The notes beneath the pieces are model-generated. The model was not told the origin of the DNA. It did not search any database and saw only the letters and a program-made list of their open reading frames with translations. From the NCBI RefSeq assembly GCF_014205335.1, contig NZ_JACHNH010000001.1, positions 248,001-312,000 on the forward strand: a stretch of DNA of 64,000 nucleotides, written 5' to 3'. Positions 42,038 to 51,194 of this stretch are shown piece after piece; the stretch's first letter is position 1; the number at the start of each line of letters is the position of its first letter. The position numbers and the translations under genes are program-made. The DNA is from Amorphoplanes digitatis (GTDB lineage: Bacteria > Actinomycetota > Actinomycetes > Mycobacteriales > Micromonosporaceae).

Positions 42038-42565
42038 ATGGGTCAGCTTCTCCTCTTCATCGTCGTGGCTCTCGTGGTCGCGGCGATCGTCTTCGGTGTG
42101 ACCGTCATGGTGAGCGGTGGCGACTCCGGATTGACGCCGGTCGAACCCGACGGCAGGTCCCTGCCGCTGCCCGGCGACCGGCCGCTCGGCGAGGAGGACA
42201 TCTTGCGTACCAGGTTCGACACCGCTTTCCGTGGCTACCGGATGGCCCAGGTCGACCAGGCGCTACAGCGGGCCGCCTACGACATCGGCTACAAGGGCGA
42301 GCTGATCGGGGTCCTGGAGGCCGAGGTCCTGGCGCTGCGCGAGGGCCGGACCGCCGACGCCGACGTGCTGCGCCGGGCCCGCGAGGCCGCGGTCGCGCCG
42401 CCGCCGGCCGCACCGCCCGAGGGCACGCTGCCCGAGACCCCGCCCGCGGCCGACAGGCTGCCGGGCGAGTCGACCGTGCCGGTCGTCGTCGCCGGGCCCG
42501 CCGCCGGCGCCGAGGACGCGCCCGAGCGCAAAGCCGGCGACGGGGAGCCGGCGGAGCGCCGATGA
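42038..42565 (+). CDS. DivIVA-domain membrane protein
   Basis: The 175-residue protein has an N-terminal membrane helix (LLLFIVVALVVAAIVFGVTVMV), a linker, and a DivIVA-type (DivI1A) segment: ILRTRFDTAFRGYRMAQVDQALQRAAYDIGY (about residues 50-80) followed by a helix. The C-terminal third is Pro/Ala-rich. DivIVA-like proteins scaffold polar growth or division; here membrane attachment is by a true helix, so a specific role is unknown. CACGAT lies 13 bases before the ATG. It overlaps the next gene (ATGA). Confidence 0.78.
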   Translation: MGQLLLFIVVALVVAAIVFGVTVMVSGGDSGLTPVEPDGRSLPLPGDRPLGEEDILRTRFDTAFRGYRMAQVDQALQRAAYDIGYKGELIGVLEAEVLALREGRTADADVLRRAREAAVAPPPAAPPEGTLPETPPAADRLPGESTVPVVVAGPAAGAEDAPERKAGDGEPAERR

Positions 42566-43059
42566 GCGAGACCGGGCCGGCCGGCGGCCTCGACGACGCG
42601 GCGAGCCCGGGCACCGGCGAGGTCACCGCGACCGTCATCGTCAACGCGCCGGCGCCGCGGGTCTTCGCGGCGTTCATGAACTGGGAGCGGCAGTCCGAGT
42701 GGATCCCGTTCACCAAGGTGCGGGTCGTCGAGGGCGACGGCGGCGAGGGCAGCCTGATCGAGGCGATCACCGGTGTCGGCCCCGCCGGGCTCCGCGACGA
42801 GATGCGGGTCGTCCGGGTCGACGCGCCGTACGAGCTGCGGGTCGTGCACTGCGGCAAGGTGCTGCGCGGGCCGGGCTCGATGCGCTGCACCGCGATGGGC
42901 GGCGACCGGACCCAGGTGGTCATGCACGAGTGGTTCCACCTGCCGCCGGGTGCGGCCGGTCGGCTGGCCTGGCCGGTGCTCTGGCCGGGGTCCAAGCTCA
43001 GCCTCAAGGGCGCGCTTAAGAAGTTCGGCCGGCTCGTCGAGGAGGGTCGCCTCCGCTGA
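42562..43059 (+). CDS. SRPBCC-family (polyketide cyclase-like) protein
   Basis: The 165-residue protein is a START/SRPBCC helix-grip fold: VTATVIVNAPAPRVFAAFMNWERQSEWIPF opens the domain (residues 20-50), with later strands RVVRVDAPYELRVVH and VVMHEWFHLPPG. Such proteins bind hydrophobic ligands. The start lies in the end of the DivIVA-like gene, so they are co-translated. Ligand and role are unknown. The DNA glycosylase gene follows 34 bases later with its own likely promoter. Confidence 0.78.
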   Translation: MSETGPAGGLDDAASPGTGEVTATVIVNAPAPRVFAAFMNWERQSEWIPFTKVRVVEGDGGEGSLIEAITGVGPAGLRDEMRVVRVDAPYELRVVHCGKVLRGPGSMRCTAMGGDRTQVVMHEWFHLPPGAAGRLAWPVLWPGSKLSLKGALKKFGRLVEEGRLR

Positions 43060-43093
43060 CTTCGCTGTCGGACCCGCCTCGTACCGTCGTCGC

Positions 43094-43696
43094 ATGACGG
43101 ATGTGATCGACGGGCCCGGCACCGACGGGTTGGTGATCGGGGCGGACGGGCGCGCCCGGTGCGCGTGGGGCGGCAGCACCCCCGACTACCAGCCCTACCA
43201 CGACCTCGAGTGGGGCCGGCAGGTCCGCGGCGACGACGCGCTCTTCGAGCGGATGTCGCTCGAGGCGTTCCAGTCCGGGCTCTCCTGGATCACCATTCTG
43301 CGTAAGCGGCCGGCCTTCCGGGCCGCGTTCGCGGACTTCTCGATCCCGGCGGTGGCGGCCTTCACCGAGCGGGACGCGGCCCGCCTGATGGCCGACGCCG
43401 GCATCGTGCGCAACCGGATGAAGGTCGACGCGACGCTGCACAACGCCCGGGTGGCGGCCGGCCTGCCGGACGGCCTCACGGCGCTGCTCTGGTCGTACGC
43501 GCCGGCGCCGCGGCCCCGGCCCGCGACCCGGGCGGACGTCCCGGCGATCACCCCCGAGTCGACCGCGCTGGCCAAGGCCCTGAAGAAGCTCGGCTTCAAG
43601 TTCGTCGGCCCGACCACCGCCTACGCCCTGATGCAGGCGACCGGCATGGTGGACGACCACCTCGCCGGTTGCTTCGTGGCGCCGGAGGCACGCTGA
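43094..43696 (+). CDS. tag: DNA-3-methyladenine glycosylase I
   Basis: Tag removes 3-methyladenine from alkylated DNA in base excision repair. The 200-residue protein shows the family motifs RCAWGG (zinc Cys), YHDLEWG, FERMSLEAFQSGLSWITILRKR, LMADAGIVRNRMK, LGFKFVGPTTAYALMQATGMVDDH and a late Cys in AGCF. These include the zinc 'snap' ligands. TACCGT (43082-43087) lies exactly 12 bases before the ATG, indicating a leaderless transcript. Confidence 0.93.
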   Translation: MTDVIDGPGTDGLVIGADGRARCAWGGSTPDYQPYHDLEWGRQVRGDDALFERMSLEAFQSGLSWITILRKRPAFRAAFADFSIPAVAAFTERDAARLMADAGIVRNRMKVDATLHNARVAAGLPDGLTALLWSYAPAPRPRPATRADVPAITPESTALAKALKKLGFKFVGPTTAYALMQATGMVDDHLAGCFVAPEAR

Positions 43697-43864
43697 CCCA
43701 CCGCTGCGGCGGCCCCAGCGCGCCGCTGAGGGGCCCGCGGGTCCGGGTGGACAGTCGTGGGCATCCGAGTCACTTGCGGACCGTTCCGGCCGTTCTGTGC
43801 CGCCGGAAGGCCCGCGCGCGAGTCACCGGCGGGCCGCCGGGCGGCCCGTGATGAGATGGTGCCC

Positions 43865-44422
43865 ATGGCGCAATGGGCGGTGATCATTCCGGCGGATCGA
43901 TGGGCAACCGAGCGGTTGTTCCATCACGACTCCCTGACCGTGGCGGGCCTAGCGGGCGTGCAGCCGGCGGCCGGCGACGAGGTGCTCCTCGTGGCCGGCG
44001 AGGAGACGCCCCAGGTGGTGGCGCTCGGCGCGGTCGAGGCGGCGCCGGCGCGGCGGGGCGCTCACGGTGTACCCGAGCTGGTGGTCAACTACACCCGCCG
44101 CTCGTTCGACGAGCCGGTGCCGGCCGACGAGCTCAAGCTCGCCGAGCCGGTCGCCCAGGTCGACGAGGAGCTGTACCGGCGGCTCGCCGCCAGGCTCGGC
44201 GGCCAGAGCGACCGGCGCACCTGGCTGGTCAGCCTGGACCTGCCGATCGAGGCGGCGACGCCGGCCGAGGCGGTGCGCCAGTTCTGGTCGTACGTGGTGG
44301 AGCTCGGGCCGGCGGAGCTGCCGACGTTCGTCTCGCCGTCCGGCGACGAGCTGGCCATGCAGGCGTTCGTGCTGGGCGAGGAGGCCAACCTCGACCCGGA
44401 GGAGGACGAGGAAGACGACTGA
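43865..44422 (+). CDS. Conserved protein of unknown function with acidic tail
   Basis: The 185-residue protein starts MAQWAVIIPADRWATERLF. The first 60 residues, with GDEVLLVAGEETPQVVALGAVE, look like a small beta-barrel such as a PUA/EVE-type domain, but I cannot confirm this. The remaining part is helical, and the last 15 residues are almost all Asp/Glu. No signal peptide or membrane helix is seen. ATG 43856 is an alternative start three codons earlier. It ends at a strong hairpin. Confidence 0.6.
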   Translation: MAQWAVIIPADRWATERLFHHDSLTVAGLAGVQPAAGDEVLLVAGEETPQVVALGAVEAAPARRGAHGVPELVVNYTRRSFDEPVPADELKLAEPVAQVDEELYRRLAARLGGQSDRRTWLVSLDLPIEAATPAEAVRQFWSYVVELGPAELPTFVSPSGDELAMQAFVLGEEANLDPEEDEEDD

Positions 44423-44428
44423 CGCACA

Positions 44429-44460
44429 GCGGGCCCGGAGCTGAACAGCTCCGGGCCCGC
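44429..44460. terminator. Bidirectional terminator
   Basis: GCGGGCCCGGAGCTG pairs perfectly with its complement around a minimal loop. It lies between the convergent unknown-function and protease genes. Confidence 0.8.
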
Positions 44461-44480
44461 CGCGTGTCGATCCGAGGGGG

Positions 44481-45338
<858 letters not shown>

Positions 45339-45408
45339 TCAAACATTCACTGGCATGTATGGGCTATCCCGAAATACTCATACCGCGGGCTATATCCGGC
45401 CGCAAGAA

Positions 45409-46242
45409 TCACCGTCCGTCGAAGACCGGCTTCTGCTTGGCCACGAACGCGGTCACCGCGGCCTTGTGGTCGGCGGTCGAGCCGCAGATCGCCTGGGCCT
45501 GCGCCTCGGCGGCCAGCGCGTCCGACAGCGAGCCCGCCGTGCCGATGGAGAGCTCGCGCTTGATCGCGGCGTACGCCACCGTCGGACCGGCGGCGAGGCG
45601 GGCGGCGAACTCCTGCGCGGCCGGCAGCACCTGGTCGTCGTCCTCGAGCAGTTTGGTGAGCAGGCCGTAGTCGAGGCTCTCCTGCGCGCGTACGGGCTGG
45701 GCGAGCAGCAGGAGCTCCAGGGCCCGGGCGCGGCCGACCAGGTGCGGCAGCGACCAGGAGATGCCGGTGTCGCCGGCCAGGCCGACGTTCGCGAACGCCA
45801 TCAGGAACGTGGTGCGCGGGCCGCCGATCCGGAAGTCGGCGAGCAGCGCCAGCGAGGCGCCGGCGCCGGCGGCGGTGCCGCGTACCGCCGCGACGACGGG
45901 CTTGGGCAGGCTGGCCAGCCGCTGCGCGATCGGGTTGTAGTGCTGCCGCACGGTGTCCAGCTCGGTCGCGCCCCGCTCCAGCTCGCGTGCGTGCTCCCGC
46001 AGATCCTGGCCGACGCAGAAGGCGTTGCCCGCGCCCGCGAGCACGACGGCCCGGACGGACTTGTCCACCTCGATCGAGGCCAGGGTGTCGCGCAGCGCCT
46101 CCTTGAGGTCGTTGTCCAGGGCGTTCATCGCGTCGGGGCGGTTCAGGGTGAGGGTCACCACGGCGTCGGTGCGGTCTACGAGAAGCGACTCTGCCTTCAG
46201 TCCGGTCATGGGCGGCGGGTGGGGCGGTTGGATGGCGGTCAT
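45409..46242 (-). CDS. Enoyl-CoA hydratase/isomerase family protein
   Basis: The 277-residue crotonase-fold protein has the oxyanion-hole motifs NAFCVGQDLREH and GTAAGAGASLALLADFRI. Position ISWSLPHLVG replaces the usual Glu-rich hydratase helix, and GLAGDTGISW keeps the Asp seen in PaaG-like isomerases. It may act in phenylacetate or fatty acid breakdown. ATG 46242 overlaps the PaaX stop (ATGA), so it is the second gene of a two-gene operon; ATG 46209 would lose only a Pro-rich start. Confidence 0.85.
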   Translation of the reverse strand: MTAIQPPHPPPMTGLKAESLLVDRTDAVVTLTLNRPDAMNALDNDLKEALRDTLASIEVDKSVRAVVLAGAGNAFCVGQDLREHARELERGATELDTVRQHYNPIAQRLASLPKPVVAAVRGTAAGAGASLALLADFRIGGPRTTFLMAFANVGLAGDTGISWSLPHLVGRARALELLLLAQPVRAQESLDYGLLTKLLEDDDQVLPAAQEFAARLAAGPTVAYAAIKRELSIGTAGSLSDALAAEAQAQAICGSTADHKAAVTAFVAKQKPVFDGR

Positions 46243-47051
46243 GGGTCAGAGAATCCCACACGGCCGCCGCGCGATGCCGAGGCCAGGCAGCGCTCGACGA
46301 AGCGGTCGGCCGCCGGGCGCAGCCGGTTGGCGTGCCGGTCGAAGAACGTGGCGGCGCTGGAGCCGGGCCACCGGGAGGGCAGCAGGGACGCCGGCAGCTG
46401 CGGATCGCGGAAGAGGAACGCGCGCCAGGCGTGCACGAACTGGAAGCGGGCCGCGTACGCCTCCTCGTCGGTGCTGCGGGCGCCGATCGCGGTGACGATC
46501 GGGCGCTGCGTCGTGACGAAGTCCTCGTACGCCTTGCCGATCTCGGCCAGGTTCCAGGCACGCCCGACCACCTCGGCCGCGCCCGTCGAGCCCGCCGCGT
46601 GTCCGGCGCTGAACCGCTCGTAGCCGACCCCGGCATCGGCGAGCACCGCGTCGATCTCGTCCGCGGCGCGCGGCGCGACCCATACCAGTTCGCTCAACAT
46701 GCCGTAGCCCAGAAAAGTCAGGCGTTTGCCTTCCTTGCGGGGCACCGGGGCGTGCGTCAGCACCAGATCGAAGCGCCCGTCCCAGCCGTTTCGCCCGGTC
46801 CGGTAGATCCGGGACGACGCCTCGTCGAGGCGGCGCGCGGCCTTCGGCGTCAGCAGGTAGCCCGGTCCGGAGACCAGTCGCATAGGGTGCAGCCAGCCCT
46901 GACGCACCATTCGGGACACCGCGGTACGCACCGCGGGCGGCGCGATCCCCACCGGCGCGAGCAGTTTGACGAGGGCCGAGACCGGCGCTCGGCCGCCTCT
47001 CGGGCGTAGATAGTCGCCGTAGAGGTCGAAGAGTGCCGACCGCGCCTGCAT
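46239..47051 (-). CDS. paaX: PaaX-family transcriptional regulator
   Basis: PaaX regulators repress phenylacetate-type catabolic genes and are relieved by aryl-CoA. The 270-residue protein has an N-terminal winged helix (MQARSALFDLYGDYLRPRG, VRTAVSRMVRQGWL), a central domain, and a C-terminal PaaX-C-like domain (FVHAWRAFLFRDPQLPASLLP, WPG). ATG 47051 equals the usual family start; an upstream GTG (47099) lies inside the operator. A 9-bp palindrome precedes it, so autoregulation of the paaX-hydratase operon is likely. True phenylacetate specificity is not shown. Confidence 0.85.
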   Translation of the reverse strand: MQARSALFDLYGDYLRPRGGRAPVSALVKLLAPVGIAPPAVRTAVSRMVRQGWLHPMRLVSGPGYLLTPKAARRLDEASSRIYRTGRNGWDGRFDLVLTHAPVPRKEGKRLTFLGYGMLSELVWVAPRAADEIDAVLADAGVGYERFSAGHAAGSTGAAEVVGRAWNLAEIGKAYEDFVTTQRPIVTAIGARSTDEEAYAARFQFVHAWRAFLFRDPQLPASLLPSRWPGSSAATFFDRHANRLRPAADRFVERCLASASRGGRVGFSDP

Positions 47052-47061
47052 GACCGCACAT

Positions 47062-47100
47062 TGTGACAGCAGGAAAGACGATATGCTAGACGCTGTCACA
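47062..47100 (-). promoter_or_regulatory. Operator palindrome upstream of paaX
   Basis: TGTGACAGC (47062-47070) and GCTGTCACA (47092-47100) are perfect 9-bp arms with 21 bases between them. On the minus strand TAGCAT lies in the spacer and can serve as -10. The arrangement suits autorepression by PaaX. Confidence 0.65.
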
Positions 47101-47341
47101 TCCGCCCGGGCTGGGTTTGGGATCGCCGGTGTTCATCAGGGAAAATGTTTGATCGGCACGGTGGGCCACGTCGTGTGACGTTGGACGAGGCCCGCAGCGC
47201 TACGGTCTCGGGTCGGTCCAGCGGGGGCGACTCCGCCGGTCGGAAACGAGGAACGGCGCCCCGTGGGGCTGAGCACGGGACGTTGACGAAGTGGCTGTGG
47301 GGCAACCCACCGACCCTGATGTAGGTCTGAGGGGAGACAAG

Positions 47342-47509
47342 ATGGCGGCGATGAAGCCGCGGACGGGCGATGGTCCGCTGGAGGTCACCAAGGAAGGGCG
47401 CGGCATCGTCATGCGCGTCCCGCTGGAGGGTGGTGGCCGTCTCGTCGTTGAGATGACTCCGGACGAGGCCAACGCGCTTGGTGACGCGTTGAAGGCGATC
47501 GCCGGCTGA
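47342..47509 (+). CDS. DUF3117 small protein
   Basis: The 55-residue protein (MAAMKPRTGDGPLEV start, then GRGIVMRVPLEGGGRLVVEM and a final helix) is the highly conserved actinobacterial DUF3117. It is predicted to be a small beta-sheet plus helix protein with no known role. GGGGAG lies 6 bases upstream of the ATG, which is preferred over GTG 47291. A terminator follows. Confidence 0.92.
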   Translation: MAAMKPRTGDGPLEVTKEGRGIVMRVPLEGGGRLVVEMTPDEANALGDALKAIAG

Positions 47510-47520
47510 CGTTTCACGTG

Positions 47521-47554
47521 GCCCGCCGGTACGGTACCTGCCGCACCGGCGGGC
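47521..47554 (+). terminator. Terminator after DUF3117
   Basis: A 10-bp perfect stem GCCCGCCGGT with a 14-base loop is followed by TTT. Confidence 0.75.
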
Positions 47555-47585
47555 TTTCCACGTCCTGAGGAAAGGTCATCCTCCA

Positions 47586-49004
47586 GTGTTCGCGATCCGC
47601 CTGTCAGGCGACGAGAGCCCCGGCACCCGGGTGCTGCCGGTCGACGGCTCCGGCGTGCTCGCCGGCGGCGACGAGGAGACCGCCGAACTCGTGCGCACCG
47701 CCGAAGACGCAGGTAGGGCCGGTGCCGTACAGGTGCTGCCGCGCCCGCTGCGCACCCCCGCGAGGCTCCTGCTGGCCGGCGTCGGCGCCGCCGACGAGGG
47801 CGGCTGGCGCGCCGCCGGCGCGGCCGTCGCCCGCACCGCGAGCGGCGACGAGCCGCTCGACGTGCTGCTGCCCGACCGGATCACGCCCGCCGCCGTCCGC
47901 GGCCTCGCCGAGGGACTCTGGCTGGGCGGCTACCGCTTCCGCGAGGCACCGAAACCGCCACGCTCGGCGACGGTCACCCTCAGGACCGAAGACGCCACCG
48001 CGTACGCGGAGAGCCTCGAGACCGCCCGGGTGACCGCCGCGGCGACCTGGCTCGCCCGCGACCTGACCAACACGCCCTCGGCGGTGAAGAACCCGGCCTG
48101 GTTCGCCGGGCAGGTCGTCGCCGAGGCCGCGACACGCCCGGGCGTGCAGGTCACCGTGCGCGGGCCGGAGCAGCTCGCCGCCGAGGGCTTCGGGGGCATC
48201 CTCGCGGTCGGCGGCGGCTCGGCCACGCCGCCGCGGCTCGTCGAACTGGCCTGGAACCCGCCCGGCGCGACCCGCCACGTGGTACTCGTCGGCAAGGGCA
48301 TCACGTTCGACACCGGCGGCATCTCCATCAAGAGCGTCGACGGCATGAAGCTGATGAGGAAGGACATGGCCGGCGCGGCGGCCGTCATCGCGGCGACCCT
48401 GGCCGCCGCGGACCTGAACCTCGGTGTACGCATCACCGCGCTCGCGCCGCTGGCGGAGAACGCGGTCAGCGGCGCGGCGTTCCGCCCGGGCGACGTCATC
48501 ACCCAGTGGGACGGCGCGACCACCGAGTCGACGAACTCGGACGCCGAGGGCCGCCTGGTGCTCGCCGACGCGCTCGGCTACGCGGTCGCCGAGCTGAACC
48601 CCGACGTCGTGATCGACCTGGCCACGCTCACCGGCGCCAACTCGGTCGCGCTCGGCAAGCGCACGGCCGCCCTCTACAGCCAGGACGACGGCCTGGCCGG
48701 CGACCTGGCCGCGGCGGGCGAGGCCGCGGGCGAGCAGATGTGGCGGCTGCCGCTGCCCGACGACTACGTCCAGTACCTGGACAGCGAGATCGCCGACCGG
48801 CACAGCTCGCCGACACAGGGCGCGGGCTCGGTGGTCGCGGCGCTGTTCCTGCGCGAGTTCCTCGGCGACCGCACGGACCGCTGGGCGCACCTCGACATGT
48901 CGGCGCCCAGCTGGGCGGAGAAGGACGACGCCGACCTGACCAAGGGCGCCACCGGCTGGGGCGTCCGCACCCTGTTGCGCTGGCTAGCGCTTCACGGCGG
49001 CTAG
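47586..49004 (+). CDS. pepA: Leucyl aminopeptidase (M17)
   Basis: PepA removes N-terminal residues from peptides and uses two metal ions. The 472-residue protein has an N-terminal macro-like domain (1-170) and an M17 catalytic domain with VGKGITFDTGGISIKS (metal Lys/Asp), KDMAGAAAV (Asp), and NSDAEGRLVLADAL (the NTDAEGRL motif, Ser for Thr), and RHSSPTQGAGSVVAALFLREF. The GTG start has AAAGG about 11 bases upstream. Its 3' end overlaps the convergent methyltransferase gene by 21 bases. Confidence 0.93.
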   Translation: MFAIRLSGDESPGTRVLPVDGSGVLAGGDEETAELVRTAEDAGRAGAVQVLPRPLRTPARLLLAGVGAADEGGWRAAGAAVARTASGDEPLDVLLPDRITPAAVRGLAEGLWLGGYRFREAPKPPRSATVTLRTEDATAYAESLETARVTAAATWLARDLTNTPSAVKNPAWFAGQVVAEAATRPGVQVTVRGPEQLAAEGFGGILAVGGGSATPPRLVELAWNPPGATRHVVLVGKGITFDTGGISIKSVDGMKLMRKDMAGAAAVIAATLAAADLNLGVRITALAPLAENAVSGAAFRPGDVITQWDGATTESTNSDAEGRLVLADALGYAVAELNPDVVIDLATLTGANSVALGKRTAALYSQDDGLAGDLAAAGEAAGEQMWRLPLPDDYVQYLDSEIADRHSSPTQGAGSVVAALFLREFLGDRTDRWAHLDMSAPSWAEKDDADLTKGATGWGVRTLLRWLALHGG

Positions 49005-49685
49005 CAGGCCGGCGGCGGTGGGTATCAGGGCGGGTGTCCAGTCCTCGGAGTCGCGGAGGGCCTTGACCGTCTCGCGGATCGTGATGGTGTCCACGTCGCG
49101 GGCGGCCGGATCGCTGATGCGGCCGCCGGCCAGGGCGCCGTTCACGATCAGTATTCCGCCGGGCCGCAGCAGGCGGAGCGCGGCCTCGGCGCACGCGCCG
49201 AACTCGGTGGCGTCCGCGTCCACGAAGATCAGGTCGTAGGCGCCGTCGGCGAGGCGGGGCAGCACGTCCAGCGCGCGGCCGGTGATGATCCGGGTGCGGG
49301 ACGCCGCGAAGCCCGCCTCCTGGAAGATCCGGCGGGCGATGCGCTGGTGCTCGTTCTCCACGTCGATCGTCGTCAGCACCCCGTCGGCCCGCATGCCACG
49401 CAGCAGCCAGACGCCGCTGACCCCCGTACCGGTGCCGATCTCGACCACCGCCTTGGCGCTGCCCGCCGCGGCGAGCAGGCTGAGCACGGAGCCCGCGCCG
49501 GGTGTCACGGCCGCGAGGCCGACCTCCACGGCGAGGCTGCGCGCGGTTTGCAGGACGATGTCCTCGGCGATGTAGGTCTCGGCGAACCGCATCGACTGCG
49601 CGGTAGGTGCCCCGGGGGATCGGGCTTCGGTGACGATGACGACCTCCTTCTGGCTAAGTGGATGAGCGGTCCGGAACCGGTGCAC
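48984..49685 (-). CDS. O-methyltransferase family protein (Rv1220c-like)
   Basis: The 233-residue SAM-dependent methyltransferase has AVVEIGTGTGVSGVWLLRGM (SAM loop), TTIDVENEHQRIARRIF, and DLIFVDADATEFGACAEAALRLLRPGG, split across Methyltransf_3 motifs with metal-binding Asp. Substrate is unknown. The start is doubtful: the in-frame GTG 49685 is far upstream, whereas AAGGAGG (within codons 13-15) is followed only by GTC and ATC codons where family members usually start. In mycobacteria it sits next to sigE. Confidence 0.85.
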   Translation of the reverse strand: MHRFRTAHPLSQKEVVIVTEARSPGAPTAQSMRFAETYIAEDIVLQTARSLAVEVGLAAVTPGAGSVLSLLAAAGSAKAVVEIGTGTGVSGVWLLRGMRADGVLTTIDVENEHQRIARRIFQEAGFAASRTRIITGRALDVLPRLADGAYDLIFVDADATEFGACAEAALRLLRPGGILIVNGALAGGRISDPAARDVDTITIRETVKALRDSEDWTPALIPTAAGLLAAVKR

Positions 49686-49851
49686 ATCGGGTATGAGCGT
49701 AGAGCGGTGCCCACCGTTCGCGCATCGGGGACTTCGGCGCCGAAAAGCGGCGACCCGCAGTCGAGGCCCGACTCACCGGATGATCGCCGCCGATCCGTGT
49801 CATCCTGGACGCGGAGCCCGCGGTTCCAGTACGACGAGTGGAGGCATCGAC

Positions 49852-51117
49852 GTGACCGACGGCTGGAACTGGCGCCAGCCTCAACCGCCGCCGCCCGCCA
49901 CATCCGGAGCGCCGGCGGGTTCGCCGTGGTGGTCCGACGCACTGGCCGATCCGTGGCGGGACCCGTATGCGCCGGCGGCCGTTGTCGTGCCGACCGCGCC
50001 GGTGAGCACCGGCCCGCAGCCCGAGCCGGTCGCCGACCCGAACGCGCCGCGCCGGTCGTTGGCGCCGATCATGCTGATATGCCTGGTCACGGCCCTGCTG
50101 GCCGGGGGCCTCGGCGGCACGCTCGGCTATGTCTTCGCCACGCACAGCGGGGTCGGCGGCGGCACCCAGCTCGGCGGAGCGCCCCTGGCCGCCCCGTCGG
50201 CGGCGCAGCGGCCGCCCGACTCGATGGCCGGCGTCGCCGACCAGGTGATGCCCAGCGTGGTCACGGTCCGGGTCACCGGCGCGATCGGTTCCGGCTTCGT
50301 CGTGTCCCCGGACGGCTACGTGATCACCAACGACCACGTCGTCGAGGGCTCGGACGGCACCATGTCGGTGTCGTTCAGCGACGGCTCGTCGACGTCGGCG
50401 ACGGTGGTCGGCCGCGATCCCGAGTCCGACATCGCGGTGATCAAAGTCGCAAAGAAGAACCTGACCGTCGTGCGGCTCGGCGACTCCGACTCGATCGCGG
50501 TCGGCGACCCGGTGCTGGCGTTCGGCTCGCCCCTTGCCCTGGTCAACACGGTCACCCAGGGCATCGTCAGCGCCCTGGACCGCACCATCCAGGCCGGCGA
50601 CCCGGGCGGCACCGTCCGCTACTACGCGGCGATACAGACCGACGCGGCCGTCAACCAGGGCAACTCCGGTGGCCCGCTGGTCGACGCCGCCGGCCGGGTG
50701 GTCGGGGTGAACTCGGTGATCCGCTCCGTCGGCGGCAGCGACACCGAGGCGGGCAACATCGGCCTCGCCTTCGCCATCCCGATAAACCAGGCCAAGCGGG
50801 TCGCCAAGGACATCATCGACTTCGGCAAGGCCCGGCGCACGGTGATCGGCGCCGAGGTCTCCACCAGCGGCGCCGGCGGGTCGACGGGCGCGTCCGGCGC
50901 CCGGCTGCGCTCGGTCGGGCAGGGCGGCCCGGCGGCGATCGCGGGCCTGAAGTCCGGCGACGTCATCACCAAGATCGACGGGCACCCGCTGGAGGACGGC
51001 GCGGACCTGATCGCCCTGGTCCGCAAGTACGCGCCCGCCTCGGTCGTGGCGGTCGAATACCGCCGCGGCACGAAGATTCAGACGGCGTCGGTGACCCTGG
51101 CGGCCGACGCGAAGTGA
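49852..51117 (+). CDS. htrA: HtrA/DegP-type membrane serine protease with PDZ domain
   Basis: The 421-residue protein has a Pro-rich cytoplasmic start, one membrane helix (about 75-97), an extracytoplasmic protease domain and a C-terminal PDZ domain (about 330-415). The triad is His in VITNDHVVEG, Asp in ESDIAVIKV and Ser in NQGNSGGPLVD. It degrades misfolded envelope proteins. GGAGG lies 8 bases before the GTG. In mycobacteria it is preceded by sigE and rseA, which are absent here. tatB follows 77 bases later. Confidence 0.93.
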   Translation: MTDGWNWRQPQPPPPATSGAPAGSPWWSDALADPWRDPYAPAAVVVPTAPVSTGPQPEPVADPNAPRRSLAPIMLICLVTALLAGGLGGTLGYVFATHSGVGGGTQLGGAPLAAPSAAQRPPDSMAGVADQVMPSVVTVRVTGAIGSGFVVSPDGYVITNDHVVEGSDGTMSVSFSDGSSTSATVVGRDPESDIAVIKVAKKNLTVVRLGDSDSIAVGDPVLAFGSPLALVNTVTQGIVSALDRTIQAGDPGGTVRYYAAIQTDAAVNQGNSGGPLVDAAGRVVGVNSVIRSVGGSDTEAGNIGLAFAIPINQAKRVAKDIIDFGKARRTVIGAEVSTSGAGGSTGASGARLRSVGQGGPAAIAGLKSGDVITKIDGHPLEDGADLIALVRKYAPASVVAVEYRRGTKIQTASVTLAADAK

Positions 51118-51194
51118 GTTGCCCTCATGGGCGGGCGACGTCGCACAGGGAACGTGCGTAGTCTTGCCCGCGTACGGGACGAGGGAGGCCGGCC

